NCBI GenBank assembly: GCA_030762935.1
Contig: CM060900.1
Coordinates: 289,085,784 to 289,149,783, forward strand
Length of the DNA stretch: 64,000 nt
Reading direction: 5' to 3'
Origin: Hymenopus coronatus
Taxonomy: Eukaryota > Arthropoda > Insecta > Mantodea > Hymenopodidae
Made by a program: the position numbers and the translations under genes
The notes under the pieces: model-generated
Told to the model about the DNA's origin: nothing
The model's input: only the letters and a program-made list of their open reading frames with translations
Database searches by the model: none
Part shown: positions 1 through 12,529 of the stretch, piece by piece
How positions within the stretch are numbered: position 1 is the first letter of the stretch
How the letters are laid out: each line of letters begins with the position of its first letter

Positions 1-3000
1 ATAGCCGAAACAATGAATATTATTATAATTTTAAGTAAACAATAATAAATCAAGGAATAAGCCTGCCTTGATAAAAATCCCAAACGAAATAAAAAATCAA
101 AGGAATGATTATTAAGGGTAAAAACACTACGGATATTGTTTACATTAACGTTAAAGATGAAAATTGCAACTGGCAATGGTTTAAATTGAAATATGTTATT
201 GAAATACTATATTAAGTAAAAAAAGTTAATGAAATAAAATGTAATAGAAAATTAATAGTTTCTGGGTTTAAATTCACTACTTCTGTAAGATCAAAGAAGT
301 TGAAATTCCTTCCTTCTGTCCTGGAAAGTAAGTGTAATATTCTGCTCCTTTTTAATTCTTCCTTTTTCTGAGTTCTCAGTGAAAATAATTCCAAAATGAG
401 AATTTTCTTTCTCTTCTCAAATGGAATTCCGATAGCAACTTTTGAGCCCCCTTAGCACTGAAAACGACCTTTCTACGGAAAATGTACTCCTAAGAACTGT
501 ATACAGAATGACACTGATATTTTAAACTCAGAAAACGTACTAGCGTTGAATTAGTTCTCAGTAGCTCAAGTTTCACTTATGGCTTTATTTGTAAACACTT
601 TGTACTGTACTCTACGGTATAGTTTTCTCCAAAAAATGGTGTCCCCCCAAATGGGACCGCTCCCCCCTACCATTGGGAAATAATCATTAGCAAACAAACG
701 ATGAACCTGTATTAGGGGCGCGAGGCAACGTAGTAAAATCTGTTTCCTGGAGGCATTGCTTGCAAGCAGAGAATTACACAGCAGTTAGGGGCCAGTAAGT
801 TGAAGACTTGGCAACAGTTAGGGTTGGTTTCCAACCGCAAACCCCCCTAACTGCAATTTTTAAAGTCAGGCCGACTTTGGAAGAAGGGTGGGGCAGGGCC
901 ATAATGTACTGAAGAATACTATACATTACACTAGATTCACTTTTTCCCAATCGAATGGCGTCGAAGAACTTTCCATGTGTGTATAAGAGACTTAATGCTT
1001 CGGGATAGGGGGTGGAACTGGTCCATAGGTTTTGCATGACAATAACTTTAAACATTCCAGTTTAGAATCTTAAAATCTTAGGTTCATGCAGTTACCAGTG
1101 TTATTAAACCCTGGAGAATAGAGATGTTTATATTCGACGTTGCGTCTTCTACAACTCTTGTACTTCAGACACGGTTTCTTCAAAAGTCGCTATGAATCGG
1201 CGAGTTTCTTGGATTTTCTGTTGGCAGTACAAGATATAACTCGCTTTATTTTGAAGTATGTTGTACATTGGTGCAAATGAATATTTTGTCGAATATGATT
1301 AAGAGAAAACATATTTGAAATCCTCCACTGGTACTGAAATATTTGACTCAATTTCTTGAGGGTGTTCCAGCACAGCACTAAACACAGGTGTAATCGAGTT
1401 ATCTTCCTGGACACAATGTTTACCAATCTTCACAAGTAATTCCATTGTGTTCCACAAAAGGGATATGTATCAACAATATCATGCTGTATAGTTGACAAAA
1501 CGGTCGAAACTGCGACTTTTATTAAGCTATTTTGAATTCTATTATAAATTCCTTCATATATAGTAGAGGTTTCTAAATACTGCGATAAAAGATGATCGAT
1601 TATACTCTGCCGTGTACTTCAACAGTCCCACATTCAAATTGCTCTGATTACAGGAATGTTTTGCTTCATCATGTCCTCGAGGGGCCAATTCTTGTCTTCC
1701 CAGAAAACTTACTGTACTAATAATTCTTCTAGTGCTAACCCTGTTACACTTTTTTGATTCTGTACAGATATTTCGTTTTTAAGCTGGCCATCAAACGCTA
1801 TTTATATTCTACTTTCCCTAAAAACAGACGATCTTAATGATTAATTGACAGTCCATGTTAGGCTATTGACCACAGAATTCCTCAGGTGCGTATATACAGC
1901 TGTGCCAGCTTGGGTGCGCGCCAAAAGAGCAGTGTGAAGCTCGCTAGTCACAGGGTCTATCTGTAACATGCAATACTCCGCAACATTGAGGAAAACAGAA
2001 CTATCGCCACAGGGCCTATCTACAGCATGCAATACTCCGCAACATTTAGGACAACCATTGACACTGCTGAATCAAGTGTTGGAAATGAAATGGCGCGACG
2101 CGCGTATTTTGGTATTGTCTTTTACCAGTGACGTATTGGCTATCAAACTCCTCTTTCAGCTCTGCTCCGAGTTGTGTATTTGAATATGCGCCTATAAGTA
2201 CCAATGCTGCTCAGACGAGTCGAATTGGGACAACCTGACCTAGATGATATACTATTTTACGCTCACAATCACTGTTAACACCTATCCGAAGCTAGCGTGG
2301 GTTAAGCAATATGACACCCTCACAGCCCGTGACCTTTTGAGGAACCCGCGCAAATTGAGACACAGGAAAATTGCTTCGCCTGGTTTACAATCGTAATGGT
2401 ACGTAATGTTAGCGCATTAGATAGATCTGTTTGGAAGATGCATGACGATTTATCTATATCGTGGTTATGATTACATTAAATCTGAATATCGTGTATCTCC
2501 GTGTCGTTCACCCGTGTTAGTGTGCTAGCTTTCAGAGAAAATGTCTCAGTTCAGTTCTCACAAATATTGTAGTTGTTATCGAAGCAGTGCACACCACTGC
2601 TTAAGGCGCAGATTGGAGAATATAGGTTTTTATTTTTATAATTGGGCTGCACATCCAGAAGAAAAAGAAGACGGAGTCTTACGATCGGTGTGACCATGAC
2701 ATTTTTAGTTCATTTTATAGTAGCCAATATTTCCTTTTTCGGTCATTTTATACCTGTTTTCTTTAAAAAGCCTTTCTTTTTCTATAATTTGCTGATCACT
2801 GCTTTCTTTGTTTCCCTCCCTTTACTTTTATTTGCGACTTCCATACTTCTCCTTAGGCTTTGCAACTGTCCAGCTGATGAAATTTTAGCCATGCCTGGGT
2901 TTAAGTTTCTAAAACTTACTAGAAATGATTCATGTCCTTTAGCTTTTATCGAACTGAATGCTTGAGTCAAAAACAAACACTTATATCTCAGTATTAACAT

Positions 3001-5140
3001 ATTAGTTTTGAATTTTCTTATAGTAAAAATGAATAAATGTTAAAGAAAATAAAAAGTCGCAAAGAATGTTTCTAAAGGAACAATTTTCAGCTCAATTTTA
3101 AAACATTTTATGCATCTCTATTTACCTCTTTTTGTCTCCAACATCACCAATCTGCCATTTTGAAATTAGTGCAAAAAGTAGCCTGTGATGTCCCGTATTC
3201 GGTGAAATGGTATTGAAATTTGGTGAGGTGGATATGAAGAAGAAACCCTTAAACCCTCAATTTTCTAAAAGGTTTGAAACATTTTATTATTTGTCATCAT
3301 CTGAAAGAATAGGGATTTTCAGTGGTGAAAAATTTGTCCAAATCGGTTATGTGGTTTTTGAGATTATCCTGCATACACACACCCGCACTGCACACAAATT
3401 TTCTCTTTATAACAATAATTATACAAGTAGATTTAAAAAAAAAATCGTTAGAGCTATTTGGATGAAACAAAGATATCTTAAAATGTCCACATTAACAGGC
3501 AATTGAGGATGGGATGAGAGCCTGGAAATCCCCGTCTTAGGCGCTTTAAACGCTATCAAATTTTGTTTATCCCGCAGATGATGGCTTTGATTAATGCTGT
3601 TTTCACACAGAGAGAGAGACACACACACAGTCCTACTACACAGCAAATGTAGAACTCGTTAAAGCATATAACTTCTCTTTTTTTTCTTTTTTCAGTTTTG
3701 TGTTAAATATTTCCGAGATATTCTATGTTAGTGATTTCACTTTTCATACCTATACTTTTCTCAAGTAGGAAGTCTTTTTCTCCTTGTCATACAAAGAACT
3801 GTGTTTTAAACGACCAGCTCTTTAAAAAATGTGACTTTCCTCCAATAAAGTCTATTTAGATTAGTCAAATTAAAACAAGCAAAATGCTTTGCGTGTTTCT
3901 ATTTTTCTCAGCAATGAAATAAACGGGTAGGATAAATAAAACAAAACAAACAGTTCAACCGGCTTTGGGAGTTGTCTCCCAAAATATATTTCCGGCTATT
4001 GTGGTATATGTTAGCTAGTCTGATATTATACAAACAAGAACAATTTAGGTAAATTGTACTGCGTTTAGTTTTGGATTATTTTTAACTTTTTTTAAGGAAA
4101 AGCAGAAGTTCAAGAAAAACAAACTGAAGAGGGAAGTATAAAGGAATTACGGATGATGGAGTGAGGCTCCTCTAGCCAATTTAGGCTGTAATTCAGTAGG
4201 TACTCAAGAGGAAGTACTTTCCGTCTGTTAGTCACGTTTATCGTAAATAGGATTTTGCTGCAAGAAGCATCGCCAACAAACTTGAAGGAAATAATGAACA
4301 TAAAGAAAACACGTTAAATACCATGGAACAAAACGCTGGTAAAACATTTTGGTTTAAAAGCATAAGGTTCCATTCTTACGCAAATGAAATTGCATTTTAT
4401 GCAGGTAATAATGCCAGGATGAATTCCGTTTTAGAATGTTTATAAAAATTACAATTCGCGTGGTACTTATTCACCTAATATTGACATGCCATTGGGACGG
4501 TTGGTCGTAGAATTCTGAGAAATACGTGGAGCCCATGTAGGATTCCATTTTAACAATTGATCTCTTTATATCCTGGCGATGATATGGGAGCAATTAGTTG
4601 CCCGTGATAGCAGCGTCCACACTTAGAGAGTAACGACGTCAGAAACGTCAGAGCTGAAGAGAGCGATAGGTATTGCCAGGACTAAAGCACAGAGTCGTCA
4701 CTTCACGTAAGGCTAGATTTCGACCCGAAGATGTTGAGTACTCGTGATAGTCGTGCAATATTGGACTCCTTAAACTCTGTTGATGCGTAGATGGCCAACA
4801 GTTCAGTTTTAAGTACCAAAGGGCTGAAATAGCAGCTATGTAATTTTAAATCCTTGATTTCAGAGAACGTATTTGTTAGATACCTTACAATTGTGTGAAG
4901 AACTCACAATACAGTCTCCAATATGATGTGTTCTTATTGTTATTAAATGTTTGCTATGCGAAATCGCATAACTGGAACCGATTCTAATTTGATTTGCCTA
5001 AAAATGCTCATGTTCACACAGTTTCGAAAACGTTTTGATTTGAGAAAAAATGTTAGTGAAAAAAGCAAACTTGTGCACTCTTTTAGCTTATTAATATCTT
5101 GCGTTTTTTGGTTCGTAAAATGCTTTTAAACAAATAGCCT
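1..5140. other. No gene recognised
   Basis: This stretch is AT-rich and every open frame in it is short, low-complexity or without a recognisable motif. It contains one 59-bp-period duplication near 1,949. I found no terminal repeats, tRNA genes or convincing exons. Some of it is probably decayed transposon, for example the segment around 3,180-3,400, but I cannot assign it. Confidence 0.5.
1949..2052. repeat. Two-copy tandem repeat, period 59 bp
   Basis: A segment beginning cacaggg(t/c)ctatct and containing gcaatactccgcaacatt occurs at about 1,949 and again at about 2,008. The two copies differ at only a few positions. It looks like a local duplication with no coding significance. Confidence 0.7.
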
Positions 5141-5159
5141 AAATTATTGCTATTGAGAA

Positions 5160-5300
5160 TTTGGATGGCTCAGATGGTTAGGCGCTGGCCTTCTGATCCC
5201 AACGTTGCTGGTTCAAACCTAGTCCAAACAATGTTTTTAGGGTTGTCTCAGCGCGACTGTTTACTAAGCGGGAGGGCCAGGTTCGATTCGCGGTACCGGC
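5160..5300 (+). repeat. Composite tRNA-derived SINE head (two tRNA-like units)
   Basis: Two tRNA-like promoter units lie in tandem. The first has an A-box-like tggctcagatgg (5,166) and a B-box-like ggttcaaacct (5,210). The second has tctcagcgcgac (5,246) and aggttcgattcgc (5,279), followed by ggtaccggcac. The second unit resembles the SINE head at 63,749 (same aagcgggag, ggttcgat and accggc pieces). The first resembles the reverse-strand SINE at about 55,190-55,358. An internal RNA polymerase III promoter is the expected role. No clear tail or target-site duplication was found. Confidence 0.6.
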
Positions 5301-6036
5301 ACACTGGCCGCGACCTACCTCTACCAAAGCAAGAGCGGTACTGCCTAATATTATGCCACATATGTACCCAGCTATTTCCCCAGCCATTTCCTTAATTTGA
5401 TTGTCTGTTGTGATGAAAAAGCATGTTAGAAGAATAAACTGGTGACTAAAAATACAGGTTCTTTAGCCGGGTTTCGTAAGTGAAGAAATCCCTTAGTGTT
5501 AGCTAACCATTGTACAGGATGTCGGTGTGTTTACGAAAACACTGCTAAAACACAGAACTTGGTTGTTCCCAAGCTATTTATGTTACCTTCGACAGCATGG
5601 GCATGGACGCGACTTTGTTCCTTGAAAACCGCATAATCCGCTGATCATGAGGGGTTTGCTAATGTACCTTTATTGTCGGTAAAAATTATATTTTAATGTC
5701 ACATAGGATCTGAGTAACAAATTCCACATTGTGGTTGTGTCGTTTTGCAACACACCGTAAAGCACTCAAGCCCTGCAATGTTCTCTTTGCGGTTTCGAAA
5801 TCCCCGCAAGAGATAAAATAATGGATTTAAAAACTTAAATTTTAACATTGGGTTCTGGAATCTAGAACGTCTTTTAAGTCGTATCCCCTGTATGTCTAAT
5901 ACTACAATAGGGAAACCATACCCTTTGGTATTTCGGAATTTTACTGTTTCCCACTTACCTATACTTTATCAAGATTTGGTCTTGGATCCCTTTTCCGAAA
6001 AGTAAACATGCCTATATATTAAAATATTGTAATTAG

Positions 6037-6976
6037 CCCTAGAATGTATACTGGGGTTGTGCGTAACCCCATTACAATGTTCTGTTTCTAGCAACTGTTT
6101 CATTGTTACTTTGATAAACTTTAGACTCTTGGTATTCGCCAACAATGAGAGACACTTCCTGTTAACGGTTGCATCAGTCCACGTTTGCAGTTGTGCATTG
6201 CAATTAGCGGCGTGTTGGGTGACCGGTGGACCTGTGAATGCTATTTAAGTTGCATTATTTCTTAGAATGGCCATGGAAAGCGTTTGTACAACTGATCCCA
6301 GCTTTGAAGAACAGTTGATTCAGTGGTTCAACGAGAATGACAGCGACAATTCAAGCACTAATTTTGCTGATCGTGAGGATAAGTGAGCATAACGGTGTTA
6401 TTTCAGAAAGTGAGCTCTCAGATAATAATGCAGAGATTTTTACGCCTATGTACATATAAAAGGAAGAAATGGTTTCCCATGGAGGTCCAATGAACCTCGA
6501 TTATCTTAAACACATCAGAGAAACATGATTCTTACAATTCCTGGAGCCAAAGGAACTGCAAACCATGTATCTTCAGAACTGGAAAATACTGTTAAACGAT
6601 ACTATGATTTCAAATATCACAAATTTTGGAAATTCTGAGCCAGTCAGAAGAGACAGAAGTTTGTTTATCACCATCGCCAAGGACGTATAAGCAGAAAAGA
6701 TGCGCCTTCTGTGAAAGAAACATGGACAGCTAAACAAAGGCATTGTATTGTAAGTGCAAGCGCAAAATGCCTGTGTGTGCTGATCATAGCAAACTCGTCT
6801 GTCTTAATTCTACAAGCTGAAAATAATTGTAAATGAACGTAAGCAAAAGTGTTGTTAAGCATTTATTTCCTAAGTTAAAGATTTTTTTATAGAAATGCCT
6901 GTTTTGCATTTGGTGAGGTTGTCAGTAACCCCATGTATGCTCTAATGTGTGCATTTATCATGTATCCATTCTAGGG
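6037..6976 (+). mobile_element. piggyBac element, internally deleted, 940 bp
   Basis: The left end reads CCCTAGAATG (6,037) and the right end is its reverse complement, CATTCTAGGG, ending at 6,976. CCCTAG termini and TTAA targets are characteristic of the piggyBac superfamily. Here the flanks are TTAG (6,033-6,036) and TTAC (6,977-6,980), one change each from TTAA, as expected for an old insertion. A subterminal GGGGTT...AACCCC motif is also present near both ends. The interior encodes only the first and last parts of a transposase, so the copy is non-autonomous. Confidence 0.85.
6267..6815 (+). pseudogene. piggyBac transposase remnant (N-terminus plus C-terminal Cys-rich domain)
   Basis: Reading starts at an ATG near 6,269 with an acidic N-terminus (FNENDSDNSS), like the usual leader of piggyBac transposases. 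It then breaks repeatedly. Pieces such as KGRNGFPWRS and IPGAKG resemble the region just before the catalytic core. The DDD catalytic core itself is missing. At about 6,690-6,815 another frame reads CAFCERNMDS and then KCKRKMPVCADHSKLVC, which fits the C-terminal cysteine-rich zinc-binding domain of piggyBac transposases. The gene therefore joins its two ends around a large deletion, inside a copy with matching terminal repeats. No active product is possible. Confidence 0.75.
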
Positions 6977-6980
6977 TTAC

Positions 6981-8780
6981 TGATATTCTTGCTGTTTCAA
7001 CTTCTCAGTATTCGATTATGGATTTAAAATCCATAAAGAAAGGGGGAAAAAAGCAAGAAAAAAAAAAGCAACTCTTGCCGTTGGTACTGAATTCGAGAAC
7101 TCATAATTTTGGTCCCCATATCGCGAAAACTACTTTGTGAAAAAATGTGCCGTTTTATGTTCCAGATTTCTACCATTACTTACGTTTATGTTCTAGAGGT
7201 TTATCTGGCGCCCGAGTCCCGCATTTACATGCCTGTTAACCAAAGATTCCATTGACGTTCTCGTTTTTGTTTCGAACTTAAAGCATTGCTTAGATTATGG
7301 ATTATTATGTATAAAAACATGCTTCTATGCCAGTTTCGAAACCTCCTACAACTTTTATCCATGATTTATTTGCTGAAATAATGCTGTTATCTGTTTGGAG
7401 TTGGGCATTCTCTGAGCTACCAAAGTATGAGACACTAATCGCCTTTAATAAAAAAAATTAAGCTTGGTATAACAGGTCAAGACATAACTTTGATCCCTGA
7501 TATCTGAAACTTCTTTGCTGGAAAACGCGCGATTTATGATTAAGGGTTGGTATGGGCATTCTTGACCCCGTGTCACGGAAACTTCAACCCCTTTTCTTTC
7601 CGTTTGCTGTTTACAACAGACGAGCTGTCTTCGAAGTACAGCAGTTGTGGAACACGAGATGTACTCCGCAATAGTTCGAGATTAATAAAGATCGAACTCT
7701 TTCGTATTTTGTAGTATACAAAGACAACGCAATATGCTGTGTGTGCAGAGAGAGAGAGAGAGAGGAGAGAATTTATTGCCAAATTCAATTTGTCGCAGTT
7801 TGATGCTGCCATAAACAAAGCATATTAAGCAAAAAGGATATAAACATACACTTGAAATTGTAAACATTGCAAATAGCTGTTAAGAAAGTTGAAACCGTAT
7901 AAAACACAACCGGAAAATAATTATAATCTGCAAACACACGTTGAAATGACTCTTATCTAAAGCAGAAAGAAAAGGCGTAAGTAAAAATTAGTTTACGGAC
8001 CATAACAATGAGTGCTGAATATAGGCAATGACCCTTTAATGAAAATGAAGGCCATAGCTTTAATAAACGAATTCTTTGCTTTCATTTTCTCAAAAAGATA
8101 CAAAAAGCATGTGATGAGACCTGGCTCCAATTTGTAAGACAACTTTCAATTGAAATGTGAGTATTGTATTTAGCATAAATTGTAAGTATTGGATATTTCT
8201 TGCTCATTTCTCCGGCAGGTTTATAAGAGTTATGATCTTTTTTTTTTTTTTTTTTTTTTTTTTCATTTTGATAAGTATGAAATATTTGATTTCTAACAGT
8301 TACTGCCTGTATAAATAATAATGAATAAATCACTTGGTTTTACATTTTCATAAACGTGCCTATCTAATTTTTCAAAATTGAATCTGTCAGTGCAGAAGGG
8401 TTATAAGTCAGCTTGTTTACGAAAATGAGTTTAATACTGGATTTGCGTATTTTAGGGGTAAATTCAGTAATCGTCGTAGAAAGGACATCATTATGTCAAA
8501 TACCGGGTTGGCTTGGCCATAAAAACTGTAGTCTCTGCAGAAACGTCATGAATCAAGTCACTGTCTGAAACCCTTTCTACATGGTCGATTTGAGTAATGC
8601 TTGAGTTTTATCGCACTAAAACTAAAGCAGAATGCTGATGGAGACTGTTCATTTGTTTTGCACATGAACGAGAGAGACAGAGGTACCTGAGTGGATTGTA
8701 TAAATCGTATTGTCGATTTCATTACCTATTGTCGAGTGTATGTTGATGCATATACAACCTAGGTGTTGCATGTTTGAAAC
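6981..8780. other. No gene recognised; contains poly(T) tract
   Basis: I see no recognisable coding sequence here. There is a short (AG)n near 7,748-7,762 and a run of T at about 8,238-8,263. The run could be the poly(A) tail of a minus-strand retroposon, but no matching element body could be identified. Confidence 0.45.
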
Positions 8781-10619
8781 ATGTCAGACGTTTATCCAGT
8801 TCTGAGGGTGAAGAAAGATGTAGGTACATACAAAAGAAACATCATAAGAAACTCCAAAGTCAAATGGTTGGAACACAAAAGCTGGCGAGGTGAAACTGTT
8901 CCTTCGCGGAAAACTGGCTCAGATTGCAAGTAAGTGTTATTAAGATGGAATATGACATTTTGTAATATTGGTATTATGGCTTCAAAGTAGTTATTTCAAG
9001 CATTTGGTATTGTGTGATTTTATTATTTGTAGTTGCAAGAAACTGCTTTTCTCTGGTGGATGACGAGGTACAAATGAATATCATCGCCCATTTTAACAGT
9101 CTACATGATAAAGATCAGCAAGGTCTCATCAAAACACAAGTGAAAGGCAGAAGGCCAGAAAGGACAACCTAAGGCAAGGAACGTTAACTTCTCATATTTT
9201 ATTTTGGTAGGAAATAACATAAGTAATACTTAACACGTCGCCAGGAAAGCTATAGTTCTTATTTTAACATAAGTAATGTTTGCAAAAGAGCATTTACCAG
9301 TCTGCATGGTATAACAGAAAAAAAGGGTACGCAGGCTGTGTGTACTACTGTCCTTAGGGGAAAGCCCTCGAGACTTAAGAGGAGGCAGAACTCCTAAAGC
9401 CAATGTAATACCGGAAGGAACATGCCAAAATATCTATAGTCATATTAAGTCATATCCAAAGAAGACAAGTCACTACAAAGGAGGGAAATGCATTATTTGC
9501 ATGGAAGACTAGATGTTAAACAAATGCACCAAATGTTCTTAAAGCAATATCCTGAGGAAAATGTTAAGTACAACTTTTATTTAAAATATTTCAATGAGAA
9601 TTTTAATCTGAGATTTGGAAGACCGTAAGTTTTTACTTGTTCGAAACGTGAAGAAATATTAGCAAAAATTCGTAGTCCGTATCTTTCTGAATCTGCCAAG
9701 CAGAATTATTGGTTCATTGTAGGACAAATAAAGTTTATGCCAAAATAAAAGGAATATCAAGTCGTTGCAGCAGAGAAGAAAGTACACTGGGTAAGTTTTG
9801 ATTACATGCTAAATGTGCCCCTACCGCACATCCCTGTTCAGGATATTTTCTATTTTAGTCAACTCTGGGTTGGGTTAATGCATTCGGCATACCCAATCTT
9901 AAAACCGATACCTCACATTTTTATGTTTATCACAAAGGGACAAATAAGGTATGTTCCTTCATAAAGTATTACATTCAAACATATGTATTAGAAAATGTGA
10001 CGGAGTTAAACATTTTTTCTGACAATTGTGCTGGTCAGAACAAGGACCATGCAATGATTACTTTCAACCTAACTCTGGTTTTGACTAATTCAAGAAAATA
10101 ACACACTTCTTTCCTGTAAGAGGGCACAGTTTTCTGCCAAAAGACAGATACTGTGGTCTTGTAAAGAAATTCGCAAAACGCGAAGATAGGATACACCTCT
10201 CTGAAGGGTATACTTTTGTAATAAACAAAGCATCAGATAAACTTAAAATTATTGCAAACATGGATAGTGTTCAGATATTGGATATCGAACATTGGTGGCC
10301 TGCTTATTACAAAAAAGACATGCCTTTCAGCGTCAAGCATGGGGAAAATCCCCAAAGAAATTTAAGATTTCTTTCTCTCCTTCCAAGTGGATGGCTTTTG
10401 AGTATAACTCTCACTTGGCACAGTGGTTACCGAAAAAAGGAGCATCCTCAGTGTTTGCAGAACCTAAACGTCAAACTCACACTACCTGCAACATTTGCAT
10501 ATCCACTGCGTAAGGTGCCGATCAATGTGAAGCAAACGGAAGACATTATGGAAGTGAATAAGTTCATTGTACTAGAATATATTCAGTTTCATGAAGATGT
10601 TTTACAATGGTCAACTTAA
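8781..10619 (+). pseudogene. Decayed transposase-like gene (DUF7869-type arthropod family) with one intron
   Basis: The reading begins at the ATG at 8,781. The first exon runs to 8,929, followed by a GT-AG intron (gtaagt at 8,930 to tag at 9,032). The continuation has a one-base frame slip near 9,042 and then reads CFSLVDDEVQMNI. Later fragments in shifting frames include VCKRAFTSLHGI (about 9,280), FDYMLNVPLPHIPVQDIFYF (about 9,800), IFSDNCAGQNKDHAM (about 10,015) and SFLPKDRYCGLVKK-like sequence (about 10,130). Together they match in order a large arthropod family of uncharacterised, probably transposon-derived proteins. These carry a cysteine-containing N-terminus, an SLHGI motif and a SDNCAGQN motif that looks like an RNase H-fold DDE core. 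The last 120 codons are open to the stop at 10,619. Many stops elsewhere make it a pseudogene. The family assignment is from memory of conserved motifs. Confidence 0.6.
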
Positions 10620-10995
10620 TCTCCTAATGGTGAATATGAAGACAAAATTTAAATGCATATAGTTTATACTTATAGTTTAACAAAATGTTTATGAATAAAA
10701 ATATTGAATTCAAACGCTTTAGTATCTGCACTTCTGCACTCTTGAAATGTTGAACCTCAATTGGTGTATAGACATTGCACTTCTAAATACATAGATCGAC
10801 GGAAACATTCACATTTCTGGACATGGATCAACAGCTACGCTAGTACCCCTAACAGTATGTATATTTATACTCGCCATTGTCCTAACTACACTCGTGCACC
10901 CCTCGGAAACTTAAAACCCCCAATCGACATTACCTTTCCCAATACCTGGATAGACCAGAGCGTTCAAATTTCTCTCTATGGGAGATAAGAGTCTG

Positions 10996-11215
10996 CGCCA
11001 TGACCCAGTGATTAGACCACTCGCCTCTCATCAAGACGGGCGACCGCATGTGGGATTTGTGTTGGGCAAAGCCGCGTAAGGGCTGGTTTTCTCCGATTTC
11101 CCTCGCAATTAAATTCCATCAGTGCTCCATCTCCATTACATGTATCATCAGTGTCATCGGCTGCGGTGCCGCATGTAGTAAAAGCGGGCTTTAAAACTAA
11201 AACAAGAACTATATT
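10996..11215 (+). repeat. tRNA-derived SINE, family A copy 1 (B box deleted)
   Basis: The segment begins with cagtgattagaccactcgcc, an A-box-like tRNA start. Its body matches the copy at 56,312 over nearly its full length: gtgggatttgt, the gtgctccatct motif, tgtcatcg(g/c)ctgcggtgcc and agtaaaagcgggc. About 17 bp including the B box (ggttccatccc in the other copy) are missing here. It ends in an A-rich tail. Confidence 0.75.
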
Positions 11216-12196
11216 TGAGTGGCAGTAGCGCGCCTATCGGCTGAATTAACGTCCGTCCAGGCGTCGATAGCATATCACTCACCACTTGTGCGTGTATTTA
11301 GATAATAGTTGAAGCTCCCACTCTCGGTGAAACAGCCATTTAATACTTTCCCTCTCAGTATTGTTTATTTTATGTAACTGCTGCAAACGATCCTTTAGTG
11401 TGCTTATTTTTCTATCCTTATTTTAATCGAAATAAACCTTTGCGTTACCCATTTCTTTGTGCATCAACGAAGCAAAATATAGTCGAGGAGAGGTGGACGT
11501 TATATACTGTCTAGAAATTATTTAGAGTTTCCATGGCCTCATGAGAAACAACTGCATATGTACAGCATTTAAAAATAACAAAGCATTGACAAGTTTAAAC
11601 TAATAATAAAGGAGTGATGCCACAGAAATGAAGTGTGTTTTAAATATATCTGAGCTTTATGTAATATGTTTTGTCTTGTGACTTACTGGTTATACAAACA
11701 GTAGGAGTAGTACTTAACAGGAGAATCCGGGAAAACTCAAGAAGACCTGCAGTTCATTTGTCAAGAAAATAACGAATATTTTTGTATGTAAAGGATAGTT
11801 CTTGGATGAGAATTCCTTGAAATGCTTTGTCATGTCTTAGGAGGATGTAAATTGAAATACCGGAGTTGATATGTATAAAAAAATAAAATAAAATGATTTT
11901 AGTGTAAAACTGTTTACAGAACCCAGTGACCATTTTTCTAAAACGGTTGTTTTTGTTAATTGGGGTCTCAAAACGTGTATTTACGGTGAAATCGACATTT
12001 AACTTTTTTGGCGAAGTACCACTACCCACTATATGTAGACGACAGAGAAAGTAAGAAGACTGTACCTTTTACAGAGATCTGGACTAATCTTCAGCCAATC
12101 GTATACAGTAATACACCTTTAGCTTTCTACCTTAGAAATCAGCGAAAGACCGAAGGTTTCAAAGTCAAAATGAATACAAACAATATATACAGATGT

Positions 12197-12236
<40 letters not shown>

Positions 12237-12529
12237 CATGTGATATGCTCAACCAAGTAAGTCAGACGTAAACTCCAACTCCAGACGTAGAATCATGCAG
12301 CACTAAATATTTTCATTCCTAGGGAAATTACCCGGCATATATTCTTGCAGCATATATTTTAGCACTTCTGTGGTTTGACTAATAAAACTAAAACGCGCAC
12401 TTGCGCCTGCATATTGGCTGTACATCTTGCCTAAGGATTCTAACATAAGAAAATTTTTGAAGTTGTAAAATATCTTGCCTATATAGAGTCCAACTAGAAT
12501 AATTATTGGAGCTTCTAGGTAAGCAAAGG
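11216..12529. other. No gene recognised; GT microsatellite
   Basis: There is no coding sequence I can support. A (GT)n tract lies at about 12,194-12,232. Confidence 0.45.

Noticed and set aside
774..1055. 93-codon minus-strand frame
   Set aside because: I recognise no motif, and its length is within what is expected by chance at this composition.
2642..2965. 107-codon frame with hydrophobic stretches resembling a membrane protein
   Set aside because: The hydrophobicity comes from T-rich codons in AT-rich DNA. There is no start context, homologous motif or splice support.
3180..3420. Segment with an insect-repeat-like phrase around cccaaatcggttatgtgg
   Set aside because: The wording resembles decayed insect transposon tails, but I found no second copy in the window and no coding motif, so I did not annotate it.
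5178..5387. Minus-strand 69-codon frame across the composite SINE
   Set aside because: It lies entirely within tRNA-like repeat sequence and has no protein motif.
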